From NCBI RefSeq assembly GCF_964340395.1, contig NC_135562.1, positions 19,653,626 to 19,717,625 of the forward strand: a DNA stretch of 64,000 nt. Reading direction: 5' to 3'. The position numbers and the translations under genes were made by a program. Positions 33,840 to 46,610 of this stretch are shown here, piece by piece; within the stretch, counting starts at the first letter, position 1, and the number at the start of each line of letters is the position of its first letter. The notes below the pieces were generated by a model. It had not been told where the DNA came from. It was given only the letters and a program-made list of their open reading frames with translations, and ran no database searches. The DNA is from Glandiceps talaboti. Taxonomy: Eukaryota > Hemichordata > Enteropneusta > Spengelidae.

Positions 33840-34235
33840 TATCTTGAATACTATTGGTTCTTCATTGCCTTTTAATTTAAAAAGTTAGATGATGTTGTAA
33901 TTGCAGTGTCAATGTGTAGTATATTCTACATATGTAGATGTATTGATGAGACGACAGGTGAGTGACATGTATACATATTCATGTCAAGTACGTATAATTG
34001 GGACAGCATGTGAGTAAAAAAAAATATGCCTCAGTATTGATAGTTTTTCTTAGTTGTGTCATTGAAATGGGGGAAAATTTGACAAGTTAGGATTATTAAA
34101 TAACCTGGACAGGGGCTTTTAAAGTAAAGCACTATAAATAACTACCTAACTAATGCAATTAATGTGTAGTGCTGGTGATTTTTAAAAAGATTGAAACTGC
34201 ATGTATATGCCATTAAATTTAGTTATCATTTGTAG
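33840..34235. other. No recognisable gene; end of presumed intron
   Basis: AT-rich, ending in the 3' splice-like sequence atcatttgtag. Confidence 0.4.
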
Positions 34236-34247
34236 ATCTACCAGAGT

Positions 34248-34669
34248 ATGGGGAAAAGAAACACTGCATCCATAAAGAGACGTAGTAAAGCTAGAAGACA
34301 AAGAAAAAGAAAACTTCACAAGTTGCAAAAACATCCATCTCATCCGCTTACTGCGTTACCTTCATTCGATTCATCATATGAGGAGCAAGTTCATACACCT
34401 ATATACTGTGAATCAAAGAAAAGGACCCAGAAAGATGTATTTCTGACTGATCATGATTCTAACCATTCATCTTATCTACAAACTGAGTTGCCACGATTTG
34501 ATTCATCATCATCTGAGGAGGAAGTAGAATTCATACTCCAATCTCCCACGAACCTAAGCAAAGGACAATTGAAGAATTATTTCCCACTGATCCTTTACTT
34601 TATGATTTCTACAATTGGAGAATGCTAAACTTTAAGCTTCGCAAAATGGAGAACAAGCAAACTATATGA
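34248..34669 (+). CDS. Small basic/serine-rich protein with an internal repeat and a probable frameshift
   Basis: ATG 34248 follows a TTTGTAG acceptor at 34235. The frame opens with a highly basic stretch (KRRSKARRQRKRKLHKLQK, nuclear-localisation-like) and then SFDSSYEEQVHTPI, CESKKRTQKDVF. A second version of this block follows: RFDSSSSEEEV in the same frame, after which the matching continuation HTPISHEPKQRTIEELFP is found two bases out of frame, ending LLYDFYNWRMLNFKLRKMEN with TGA at 34667-34669. In the first frame translation stops instead at 34628. The parallel between the two blocks shows where the shift lies (around 34525). AATAAA at 34678-34683 is close behind. No known family is recognised. 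It may be a pseudogene, a polymorphic null allele or a sequence error. Confidence 0.5.
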
Positions 34670-35870
34670 TAACCTTCAATAAAGTAGGGGAGCAAGATGT
34701 TATCATTCTAGAGACATTATCATCTGAAACATGAAAATATCAGACAATTGACACCGTTGACAATAGGCGTAACAATATTTGTAAGTTTGCATCATATATC
34801 AATCACAGACAAATTATCTGACTTCTGGCCATGGGTGAGTGTCTACATTTAATACATGGGCGATGATCCTAGAATGTATTCTGTGCAGTCATAGAATATA
34901 AAAAAGAAAATGATTTCTAACTACTGTTAAAAATGTAAAACATGTATGAGTTAAATGTAAAAATACATGCAAATTATCTGACTTTTGGCCATGGATGTGT
35001 GTCTACCTACTAACTGTGGTGGAATTGTACTCCATATCGACTACCAATCAGCAACTTGTTAACTAAATTTATTTGTAACTTGAAATGGTACCCCTCCCTA
35101 ATTTAGTTCTCCTTTCTGCTAACTAGGTGTTTGATAACGTCGTTATCATTAATGTTGACTCTTAATTTGTAGTATGCATTCGTAAGACATTGCCTAATTA
35201 TGGAACATGATCAATTATGCAAGCAACTCGTAATGGGGTAGAAACAAGTTGAAATGAAGTGAAATGTTTACTTCACTCATCAAATAAAACAAAAATCAAA
35301 GAGAAATAAAAGAGTTATTGTCGTTTACGTATTATAACCAAACTAGTTTTTGCAAGATGTTTTAAATGTACTTCCCGGTAGTTGTTTGCTTTATTTATTT
35401 AGATTTGACCACTGGGAATGCTTTTTTATATTTTTATTTTTATGAATTTACTCTAAGTGTAAATATATTTCTAGTAATGTATCTCAGCACGATCAGTGTG
35501 ACATTTACATGTATAACGTTAACGTAAGACAAACTATATTTAATGCTGTCGTTATCAAAATAAAATACGGTGAAACATGCACTATTAGCTGTACGTGCCT
35601 ATGGTCTTTTGTTTCTTTTCCACCATTTAATAGAAGTTTTACACATTTAAAAGTATACTGTCAATTAATTAATGATATAAAATACATCCCAGCCTATCAG
35701 GCTTGTAAGTCACCTTAAACAAAAAACAGGATACATTGGCAATATAGAGAGGTTACAGTGAAAAAAAGTAATTGTACATTCAGTGTGAGAAAAAATAGAT
35801 TAACTCTGATACAAAGTTTCATAGCATTTTTAAAAGGCGGCTTCAAATATTTTTGCTGTATTCCTAATCT
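34670..35870. other. Downstream flank, no gene
   Basis: A diverged direct repeat (aaattatctgactt, tggccatg, gtgtctac) occurs at about 34812 and 34972. Otherwise AT-rich without coding signs. Confidence 0.5.
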
Positions 35871-35906
35871 GATTTGTATGAAAGCCTGTTAGTGCCATCT
35901 ACAAAA

Positions 35907-36115
<209 letters not shown>

Positions 36116-36780
36116 TCTCGACTTATTATCTCATGCGCATGAGATATCTAAAACAAATTGTGTGGAAAACGAAGTTATCTCGTGCTCACGACTAATTATC
36201 TCGTGCGCATGATATGTTACCTCATGCTCACGAGATAATATGTCGTACACATGAGGTAATAAGTCAAGCACATGAGATAACAAGTCGTGCGCACAAGATA
36301 ATAAGTAGTGCATATGAGATAATAAGTTGTGCACATGAGATGTTAAGTCATGAGCACAAAATAATAAGTCGTGAGTATGAGATAATAAGTTTAGAGCCTG
36401 AGATAATAAGTCGTGCATACAGGATAACTCTGTTTTCCGCAAACTTTCATTTTTTTCTTGGTTTTGATGTTATCTCGTGCTCACAACTTATTATCTCACG
36501 CGCATGACTTATTATTTTGTGCTCACGAGTTATTATCTCATGTGCAAGAGATATCAGAACTGAAAAAAATTGCAGAAAACAAGTTGTGCACACGAGATAA
36601 AAAGTCGTGAGTACAAGGTAATAAGTCATGCGCACGAGATAATAAGCTGTGAGCCCGAGATAACTTCGTTTTCCACATTTTTTTATTGCTTTTGATGTTA
36701 TATCCTGCACACGAGATAATAAGTAGTGAGCACGAGATAATAAGTCGTGAGCACAAGATAACAAGTCATTGAGAATGACA
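36116..36780. repeat. 21-bp palindromic minisatellite, block 1
   Basis: Degenerate units of gagataataagtcgtgagcac; the core GTGCNCAC/TCGTGCGCACGA is self-complementary, and runs of units switch orientation several times, separated by spacers like aaaacgaagttatctc and ttttccacattttt. Confidence 0.85.
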
Positions 36781-37069
36781 TAGTCCCGCTATGATTGGGT
36801 TTTAAGGAACTGGCAGTTTATTATGTTGTCATTTTCAAACCTGGTTAATGTTGTTTGGCCTCATATGGTTGTTTTTGATATCACTACTCTGATCACACAA
36901 CAACACTTGTGAACCTAAATCAAACAGACTTAGATATGTTGTGTCTGTTCGTTGCACATGCCTACTCATGTTGTGTCTCCTCGTTGGACATGGGACATGC
37001 CTACTCTTCAAGATGACATCATGGAATAAACCATTCAACAATAAAGGATGGGTCGGGTATGGGGGGAGG

Positions 37070-37600
37070 GGGACCTGATCAAGCATGTCTGAGTTATAGC
37101 TTTGGACATGAAAACTGCGCCAGCAAAATGGCTGCTAGGCACCCATATCGGATTGTATCACGACAAAAATGGATATGCACATGTATGTCATAGAACACTG
37201 TGCTAATACCAACTTTGAATGAGATCTGTTCAAGCATGTCTGAGTTATGGCTTTGGACATGGAAAATTCGCAAACAAAATGGGTGTCAGGCAGCCATATT
37301 GGATCGTACCACAACAACAATGAATATGCACATGTATGTCATAGAACACTGTCCTAATACCAACTTTGAATGAGATCTGTTCAAGCATGTCTGAGTTATG
37401 GCTTTGGACATGGAAAATTCGCAAACAAATGGCTGCTAGGCGGCCATATTGGATCGTATCATGAAACAAATTGACGTGCATATGTATGCCATAGTATGTT
37501 GCCCCTGTACCAAGTTTGAAAAAAGTCGGTCCAGGCATCTTCAAGAAACGGTTCAGGTCGGACAGACGGTCGGAACAAAATCCATAAGTCCCCGTCCCGG
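37070..37600 (+). repeat. 151-bp tandem repeat, about 3.3 units
   Basis: aagcatgtctgagttat recurs at 37081, 37232 and 37383; each unit continues through aaaatggctgctaggc, ccatattggatcgta and catgtatgtcatagaac. The last partial unit leads into ggtcggacagacggtcgg. Confidence 0.9.
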
Positions 37601-38265
37601 ACTTCATTATCTCATGCTCACGACTTCTCATGCACATGACTTATTATATCGTGCTTACAACTTATTATCTTGTGCACAAGCGATATCAAAACCAAAAAAA
37701 CAAGTCGTGTGCACGAGATAATGTCATGAGCCCGAGATAATAAGTCGTGCGCACGAGCTAATATGTCGTGAGCCCAAGATAACTTTGTTTTGCGTGAAAT
37801 TTTGTTTTGTTTTGATATCTCATGCAAATGAGATAAGTCTTGCACATAAGATAATAAGTCGTGAGCATGAGATAGTAAGTCGTGCGCACAAGATAATAAA
37901 TCGTGAGCGCGAGATAACTTCGCTTTCCTCAAATTTTCATTTTTTATTTTTTTTGCTTTTGATGTTATCTCGTGCGCACAAGATAATAAGTTGTGTGCAT
38001 GAGATTATAAGTTGTGAGCACGAAATAATAAGTCATGAGCACGAGTCGAGATGACTTCATTTTTCACAATTTTTTTTGTTTTGATATCTCGTGTGCACGA
38101 GATAATAAGTCGTGAGCATGAGATAATAAGTCATGCGCACAAGATAATAAGTTGTGAGCACTTCATTTTCCACAAAAAATTTATTTATTCATTTTTTTTT
38201 GGGGGGGGGGGTTAATATCTCGTGCACACGAGATAATAAGTCGAGAGCATGAGATATATATATTT
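37601..38265. repeat. 21-bp palindromic minisatellite, block 2
   Basis: Same unit family as block 1, again with orientation switches, and a G run at about 38201-38210. Confidence 0.85.
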
Positions 38266-38309
38266 GTTTGCTTTTGTGGATGGCACTAACGGGTTTTCAT
38301 AGATTTGTC

Positions 38310-38572
38310 ACCAAGTACTTTAATTTCTCATTATCTGACAGTATCTCATTATCTGATGTATTCAGTGTTTTTTGCGTGACAATATAAGTATTGCCTACGC
38401 CATCATTAAAACTGCAATGTAAAACAAAGTGAATCTCATTTTTTTTATCATTTTGGTCACATAACTCATTTGGCCCAGTGGTATAAACTTTCCAGTGCAA
38501 AACACTTTTATTCAACAGAACACAAACATAAAGATTGGTACCACAGCCGTTGGGAGAACATGATGGAGTCAA
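38310..38572 (-). pseudogene. Possible LINE C-terminal remnant
   Basis: The minus-strand frame of about 85 residues contains NKSVLHWKVYTTGPNELC and EIHFVLHCSFND, followed by LSDNEKLKYLVTN. This resembles the C-terminal Cys-His knuckle of many LINE reverse transcriptases, where C-x(n)-E-x-HF-LL-x-C is followed by a segment ending near FLxxSD and KFxxLxxN. It is short and degraded, with no reverse-transcriptase core nearby. Resemblance is by eye, so the call is tentative. Confidence 0.35.
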
Positions 38573-41115
38573 GAATTCTCAATTAGACAAGAAGTGCTAT
38601 TCTAAACTCTAAGGTTAACGAGAGTCTTGATTAGTCAATTATTGGTGATACTTATAATTATACAAAATATTTTTAGAAACTCCCGGGCGATGTAAAGTTT
38701 AGCTCTTTACTACACACTGTGGCATTAGATTTGTGAGACTTTGATGTGTATATTCACAAGCTAGCTAGTGACCGTGACTTCGAGCTCTTTTTGTACAAAC
38801 AAGTAACCACCATGGATAAGGTTACCACAACCCACTATACACGGGCATGACGTGAACTTAAAATACAATGGAAAAACCTGAAGCGCTCTACAATAAGAAA
38901 GGTTGTGACCGGGGATTATATAACAATGATTTGTTACTTGTTGGAAACAGCGAAAATAGAATCCATGGAACTCTGAAACATGGTTGTCATGGAAACCAAC
39001 TTCACTCAGTTAGCAAAACAAGCAGATATCATCTAGGGAATTAAGAGAGCTTTTCAACAAATGTTGACCTTCCAACTCGTGTGACCGTCCAATTCAGCTG
39101 GCTTCATCATGTATAACACATTGGCAGAATCAAAATCTACTCACACTAACTATGGGCTTTATACCAGGAAATTATTTTAAACATCCAGCACTGTAAATAC
39201 ATTGAACTGTTTACCAACAAATGTTGTAATCGTCAAACAGTAAATGCCATGAAAATGAACGTGGCTGCCAAGACATATGTGAAGTACAAGGATGTTATTA
39301 ACCCACGGATACCATATTAATTGACAGAGTTGAACTGAGTGAGAGACCATGTGTGGTGTATATCAGGACAAACTATTGTGAACGCCGAACAGAAATGGAA
39401 GTTAAAGATAGGTTTATGATATTTATATACTCTAAAACTATCACTGAAAGCTACAATATAGTACATGCATTACACAGTAAGCAATTAATATGTGGATGTT
39501 TGCTGTCCGTCAAATTGGTGAGTACAATAACCTAACTATAATAGACAGGGCAGCAAGTGTGAAAATAAACTATGACTATGTGTGATAGCTGTCCAGAATA
39601 AATTGTTTGACCGAACTTTTGTACAATGATTTATATATGGGTTGACGTTGTAATGTTTTTTTGTAACGTCAAGGGAGCCTTCAGTATTTACAGGGGGAGG
39701 GCCGGGGGAATGGGGGGGGGGTTACTTTTTACAAAACGGTTGTCACGGGAGGGCCATATTTCAGCCATATTTTTAACTGTATTATCTAACTTTATATCAA
39801 CACTGTGTGATTTTGACATCGCATCGTTGTGCGACGTGCATCACTTGCAAACCCCATACAATATAGTAGGTGGACACATGGTGACCCCTCAAAAATGAAT
39901 ATTATTTTGATTTTTTGGTTGTTGGCACTGTACTTTGCATTGTTATTACCGATGGATATGAGGTGCGCAAAACATGTACTACATGTTTTGCTTGTACTAT
40001 AAATTCCTTATAACCATGGTAATGAATAGCCCAGATTTGCCTTGCCCATTAAAAATTGATATTATTTTGATTGTTATTTGTGGATACTAAAATCCTATTG
40101 ATCTAAATTTAATTTTGTAGGTATAATTTAAATTTAAATTTCTAAATAACACGTTTTACTACAAAAGCGTGTTGCTGTCTTTTGATAAATGTATTCGATG
40201 CTAACATGTAATTCGTATGTGTATAGATTTATTTCGTTAGGCTATGTTGTCATAAAATTTTGTATACATTTATGTAACTTTTTTAAAATCATACTTTGAT
40301 ATTGGACTTAAGTATGGCAAACTATCAGTTATGTTAAATGAGCTATTGAGGACGTTGGCGATTTCTTGAGGTAATCATTACTTCATCTTTCGAGTAGTTC
40401 CTGTTCCAATGTCGGTGTTGTTGACCTACTTTTGTTCAAAACATGACACATTTCTGGCAATCGTGTGCGTTTTCTTTTGTAATCCAATCATATCTTAACC
40501 ATAACTTTGTCAGCAAATTCGCTTGTAGGAGTAAGAATGGGACTTGGAATACTTTTATGTAGGAGGCCAAATAGTTCTTTGGTTCAGTTAATAACACATC
40601 TGTCTTGAGTGTCCAAAGTTTATTGATTGAATAAACGAACAAACACTTTCCCCAATACTCACTATGCTGTACATTGTAGTCTGCAAGAACAAAACTGAGT
40701 TCGAATCGTGTATGTATTACATGACATACTTTGTACCAAGCTCTGTGTTATGCATATAGTAGTTGATACATTAAGAATTTGTCCTAAACATCTGAATGTA
40801 AAAGATTATGCATAGTTTGATAAATTCAAATGGTAAAATAGCAAATGTATAGATCTTTATAGAAATCCATGAATATGGACAATTTTAGTATCACCTGAAA
40901 GCATATTTAGTGTGACTCTTAAATGTGCATAAATGCATATAATTTCATGTAAAACGTTCCTGATCTTTCAATTGTAGAGTGTAAGTTTTGCAAGAGATAT
41001 CCAAACCCAGTAGAGTATGATGCAAAATTTATCACATTTAGTGAAAACAAATGAACTCAATAAAGATCAGAAGGTGTGTGTCACATTACTGCTTGTGTAA
41101 AGTAAGTAAGTCACT
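38573..41115. other. No recognisable gene
   Basis: Contains an isolated GGGAGCCTTCAGTATTTACAG terminus with G runs at 39673-39722, similar to those at 10665 and 22873, without a visible partner. Other open frames are short and featureless. Confidence 0.45.
39673..39722 (+). mobile_element. Isolated transposon terminus (GGGAGCC type)
   Basis: GGGAGCCTTCAGTATTTACAG followed by G-rich sequence matches the 22873 terminus almost base for base in its first 21 positions. Confidence 0.4.
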
Positions 41116-41800
41116 TTAATAGCCATATTCACTTTAGCCGTCTTGAATCATGAACAACTCCAACACAGACATTCATTTCATTTTAAATATTTCCACTATC
41201 CTTTTCCATTTCTTTCTGTGATATGAATGTCTGCCAGTTGGACGTCACAAATGTCAAAATAGGTAGATAACTTTAGTCGTCTCAATGGTAAAGAGAGCTA
41301 CATGTATATCATGGACCCATTCATTTTATTTTACCAGTTGGCACGAATGTCAAAACAGGTAGATAACTTTAGCCTTCTCGAATGGTGAACAGAGCTACAA
41401 CATTCATAACTTTAGCCATCTTGATGGTAAAAAGAACTACAAGACATACTAATTCATTTTATTTTAATTTCTTTCCCTGCCCTTTTTCATTTGTCTGTAC
41501 ACATGTGCTATGCATGTCTACCAGTTGGACGTCATGAATTACAAAACAGGTAGATAACTTTAGCCGTCCTGAATGGTAAAGAGAGTTATAGCACATATCC
41601 ATTCATAACGTTAGCCATCTTCAATGGTAAAAAGAGTTGCAAGACAGACCAATTCATTTGATTTTAATTTCTCTCACTGCCCTTTTTCATTTCTGTCTGT
41701 GCTATGCATGTGTACCAGCTGGACGTCAAGAAAGCCAAAACGGGTAGATAACGTTAGCGATCTCGAATGGTATCAGGAGCTGAGCACACAGACCAATTCT
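41116..41800 (+). repeat. Degenerate minisatellite with gtagataactttagcc motif
   Basis: gtagataac(t/g)ttagc recurs at about 41261, 41359, 41549 and 41743, accompanied by accagttggacgtca and attcattttattttaattt. Spacing is irregular (about 100-195 bp). Confidence 0.7.
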
Positions 41801-41979
41801 TGTCTTACTATATTTGTATCTAGTCATTCTAGTGATTAGAACGTCTAATTAGTTTCAGGAAGATGGGTTTAAACGATTATTGTCATTCACATATAAAGTA
41901 AATGCCAGTGTTATTTTGAAAGTAACAAGAGTATTTGTTGAGAAAGCGTGAAAAAACCATATGTAAATATGCCTTTAAT

Positions 41980-42510
41980 CAATACCGTGCCCCTAGCAAC
42001 AATGAAATGCCTGTATTAAAGATAACCGAGATGAGTAAGCGTGTGGCTAAACATCCAATAAATGATCACATATAAGCATAACAACAAGACTATGTCAACA
42101 GCAACAACCAAATGATGGCATACATTACAAAGACAATAACAGAGATGAAAAGGCAAGTGGATAAACAGTTATAAAATGTCCACACATATGTCTAGCAACA
42201 AGGCCATACCCATAGCAACGACCAATGGTGGAGTGTATATAAGAGAGATAACAACAGTGCTAGAAAGTAAATGGATAAACATTCCTAAAAAGAATATGTA
42301 CATTTCTGGCAGTTAGATCACACCCATAACAACAGTGAAATAACGGTGTATATGGCAAAGATAACAACATAGTTCCTTGTTAGGCAAGTAGATATACTTC
42401 CAAGATATTGGCACATAGTCAACCAGCAACTAAGAGACACCCATACCAATAGTAAGATACGATGGATTTTGAATAGGTAGCAACAGGGCTTGATTAGCAT
42501 GTGGATAGAT
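41980..42510 (+). repeat. Degenerate minisatellite of the GCAACAAGACCA family, locus 2
   Basis: Four to five degenerate units with ctagcaacaaggccat, cccatagcaac, aagataacaacag and gtggataaaca. Confidence 0.7.
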
Positions 42511-44029
42511 TCTTTAGAAATCAACGCTCAAACAGTGCTTATTCTCCTCATAATTTGCCTCAGTGAGAGCTTGGTTGCCTGGCCTGGGCCCTTTGACAAG
42601 TTACAATTTTTTTAATTACATCTTTTTACACACCCGGCCAATTAACACCACAGTCAATTTACTGTACACAGCAGTCAATGCACGAAGTGCAATGTCAAAG
42701 TTATTCGCTCACAACACATGATTACATATAGCATCACAGACTAGTCTTACTTGTTTGTGATGACATGGAATACACTTGGTCTGTTAGTCAAATATATGTA
42801 ATCACATGTACACCTGGAAGGCCAAAAGGCTTGGCAAAAAGCTGAGTAACTTATTAATTACATGTAGAGAAATTGCACATCTCTATGTCTATGTCCTTTC
42901 AAATTAATATAATTGGTGATGAAATTACATAATTAATACGGTCTATGCTAATGCGGTCGGTCTAAATCTTTAGGAAGCGCTTACAAACATAATATCTAGT
43001 AGTATATCTGAACGACCAGTGTGATACTGATACATGCATGATGCATGCACAACATTGGATTACATTTCATGCTCACTGCTATTACATTGTGATGATGAAA
43101 TCATGTACAGTCACACATTTAACTGTAGTTTTGCCAAAGAGGGTTTATTGGTAAAACACATGTCTTTGACATATTATGTTGTTCAACAAATAGTAGATAT
43201 CCTGAACACTTAATTTATGCCAATATTTATTCTAATTTGGTCAGTTTTTGTGCCTATCCCTCAATTCAGTTTCCCTGTGTGCAGTAATACATTAGTCTGA
43301 CAAGTACTAACATTAGTTGTCAGTGACTGCAATACATTTTTTTCATAGAAAACTTGACACCTCCATAGGCATACACCATGTAAATCAACTAGTGATATGT
43401 GTCATAAAACTAAGCGGGAAAAAATGAATCATAAACAGGGCCTCTCGCCATAGTGGTTTGGTACATTAGTTAAAACTACAAGGCAAATGGTAGGAGAGTG
43501 TAATCCAAAACACTGTTTAAATGGTCGTTATTGTCTTGAAAAGCTAGAAATACGTCTATAAATTGCGGTCATACAAACCATTGTCTAATAAACATATCTT
43601 CTAATGATGTAATCTTTTATTTTCATTTAATACATTTGTAGATCATTGATGACAATTTGTATATAGTAGCAGCCGGTAAACTTACTTCCGATTTTCTGTT
43701 GAGCTAGCTCAGAGCTCCGAACTTGCACATCCAGAGCGAATATAGTTAAACATTATGGAACAAAAATCGCATTCAGACAAAGTTTACATACATTATAAAG
43801 CTAAATTTGTTATTACGTGTACATCGCAAGGTTATAACCGATAATGTTGGTTGAGAAACCCCAGGGAGAAAGCACAGCACGGTACGTAAGGGTTGACCTC
43901 GCAACAGGTCACGCGATTACGATAGCCATCGGACGGCATTTTTGATACCAAAGTATCGTATTTATGTCAATTGTAGGGGTGGGGGTGGGGTAAGAAGTCT
44001 TTGGGATCCTTCCGCTGTTTTCTTTGTTT
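42511..44029. other. No recognisable gene
   Basis: AT-rich with no supported exon. A GT-rich run (gtaggggtgggggtgggg) near 43973 marks the approach to the duplicated segment. Confidence 0.4.
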
Positions 44030-45980
44030 TATATGTTGTTGTTTTTTGCAGAAATACGACTAATACAATCATTGTAATCAATGTCATTTTGTGCAAATGT
44101 TGTGACATTTTGGGGGTTAATTTGAAAATATCGCTTGAAAGACATTTTTGTACAAACTGATTTTCTTTGTGGAGTGTGAGTTTTGTTGGCAGAGCACTAA
44201 TTCACAGTCTCTTGAAATTTTAAAATGTAGGTTGGTCACATTGATACAGCAAAATAGATAAAAACGAATCCTCTACACAAAGCTAACTAATCTATCAACA
44301 AAGTGTCAGCAAGGTCACTGCTATAAAAAGGACACAGAACCCTAACCATATGAGTTTCTTGCAGATGCCTTGTGTGTTTATATTGGTGACTCCAATTCAG
44401 GAGTTGAATTCCTCTCATTGTTATTGTGTACTTGTCAACACTGGTCCATTAACCTTGTGACATCTACCATTTCACCATCTTATGTCAACATTTTGAAACA
44501 TTGGAAGCAGAGGCCAGGGAGTGATTTTGACTTTGGACTCCGCAAAATGTACTTTTTTTTCAAGTTGATTAATTTCCTTTCTAAAACCATGTGAGTGGGG
44601 TAATTTTCCATTCAGCATACCGGCATTTTTTTTAGCACAACTGAACTACTTAGATTCAGTAGTGATATAGGCATGGCAAAGTGTCTGTCTGTCTGTCTGT
44701 CTGTCTGTGTGTGTGCAAACATCTTAAAGTCAAAAACCACTGGACCGATTGCCATGATATTTGGTGGATATATTACTTTGGGTGTCTAGTTGGGAAATCT
44801 TACCACCGGCGTGTGATTTGGGTCAAAACATTTTATTTTCGGTCAAAAAAGTTTAAACTCAAAAGCTACTGGGCAGATTGGTCTGACATTTGGTGGGAAT
44901 ATTCGTGTTGATATTAAGAATTGTTCATGACATGATGATCCCATAAGTGATATGCAAATTTGGGTTAAAATGTGTCTTTTGGTCGAAAATCCTTAATTCC
45001 AAAACTGCTGAGCAGATTGGGCAGACATTTAATGGGGATGCAGCTGGGGGTGTATAGATGAAGCAACTTATCAGTGATATGCAAATAAGGTGTAAAAATG
45101 TGACTTTTGGTCAAAACTTTATATCTCAAAAAGTACTTGGTCAATGAGACTGAAAGTTGGTGAGATGTTTCTAGATTTCTAGCAACCATGACCATGCCCA
45201 TAGTAACAACGAAACGGTGTCTATTTCCCAAAAATAACAACAGGGATTCTTAGACAAGTGAACAAATATTCAAAATGTGTATGAAAATACGCATTGCAAC
45301 AAGACCACGCCCATGGTAACAGTCAAATGATCACAGATATTGCAAAAATAACAACAGGGATTAATAGACAAATATATAAACATTCATAAAATGTATGTAA
45401 ATATACCTCGAAACTGACCACGCCCATAGCAACAGACATATGATCACCTATATCGTAAAGATAACATCAGAGATTCATAGACAAGTGAATGAACATTCAA
45501 AAAATGTATGCAAATATGTCTAGCAACACGATCACGCCCATAACAACAGCCAAATGCGCATATTGCAAAGATAACAACAGGGTTGGATAGGCAACTGGAT
45601 AATCATTCATCAAAGGAACACGTATACATAGCTTGGATCAGTATGTGTGTAAATATTTTTATAAACTGTACAGTTGTGCTACAACGCCATTGGCGCTATT
45701 TTCTTGCCTACTTATTAAAGTTAATAAGCAATTGACTCTCATGCTGTCATTTTTAATAATTCAAACTGATGTTCGCCACACTTAGGTAGAAAGTGAACAG
45801 ATTTGATAAATTACTAATAATCTTATAACATAATTGATGAGGAAATGTTAACAAACATAAGGTATTTGGCAGCTCTTTTATACATTGTGTTTCAACGTAT
45901 TATGAATTTAATTTCTATAATATTGTAGGCTACATTTTGTAACTGCATATCCAAGTTTTAAATGAATTAATACAGACAAT
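44030..45980. repeat. Segmental duplication, copy 1 (with about 1.2 kb extra)
   Basis: 44030-44540 and 45700-45970 both align to the single continuous stretch 47745-48440 (shared phrases: aattcaggagt, ggaattcct, gggagtgattttgactt, ttattaaa, caattgactctca, gaggaaatgttaa). The extra part, 44541-45700, holds minisatellites and is absent from copy 2. Confidence 0.75.
44680..45630 (+). repeat. GTCT microsatellite and two related minisatellites within the extra segment
   Basis: Starts with gtctgtctgtctgtctg, then three degenerate units with gatatgcaaat, gactttt-ggtcaaaa and cagattgg-cagacattt (44720-45170), then four 108-bp units with gcaac-aagaccacgcccat and agataacaacaggg (45180-45630). The second family is also at 31490 and 41980. 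Confidence 0.8.
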
Positions 45981-46358
45981 CATGGTTTTAGTTTAAACCT
46001 GTAAATGTAAGCCTAAGTAAATCGTTTAGTGGTTAGTGGGCAAAACATGAAGTTTATGCTATATGCCAATTTGAACTTGAAAATAAAGGTCAGGGTCAAA
46101 AGTCATTTCATTTTATTTTTCTATTAGATAGAAGGCTCATTATTGATGACGTGGATTTAGACAAATGAATATATCTATTTGGATTGTGGTGTTAATCAGC
46201 AAAGTTATTGGCTATTGAAGGTTTGGTTGAAATTAGCTAGTACATGTTTGAGACAAAGGTGAACACATTACATGTATACTCTAGTATGCATGGATTGAAA
46301 GACACACACTACGTAATGTAGTATGAGGACAATGGTCTCCAGGTGAAACCTGCCTTCC

Positions 46359-46610
46359 CTACAAATAGGCAAAATTCAATGTTATAGTGTTTGTTCGATC
46401 CTGTGGCACATCATATTTGTCAACAATATGTAACAAACCTTTCACATCAGAAGCCCAGAAAGCACAGATAAATCGTTCTGGATTTGATATTATATTACCT
46501 AAACCAAGACATTGGAATGTGTAGTTTATCCACTCCTTAAATTTAATGGGAATCCGAATCTTCCATCCTCGATATATTTTAAATGTATTGACAGGTTGAG
46601 AGTTACACAT
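46359..46610 (-). CDS. Unidentified open frame, uncertain
   Basis: The minus-strand frame of 83 codons reads KIYRGWKIRIPIKFKEWINY, SNPERFICAFWASDVKGLLH and VDKYDVPQDRTNTITLNF. Its composition is more protein-like than the other short frames in this region, but no family, splice pattern or neighbouring exon supports it. It could be a fragment of a mobile element. Confidence 0.2.
   Translation of the reverse strand: MCNSQPVNTFKIYRGWKIRIPIKFKEWINYTFQCLGLGNIISNPERFICAFWASDVKGLLHIVDKYDVPQDRTNTITLNFAYL

Noticed and set aside
36131-38054. Several 70-105-codon frames rich in His, Glu, Ile, Ser and Arg
   Set aside because: They follow the 21-bp repeat, whose length is a multiple of three, so frames stay open without coding meaning.
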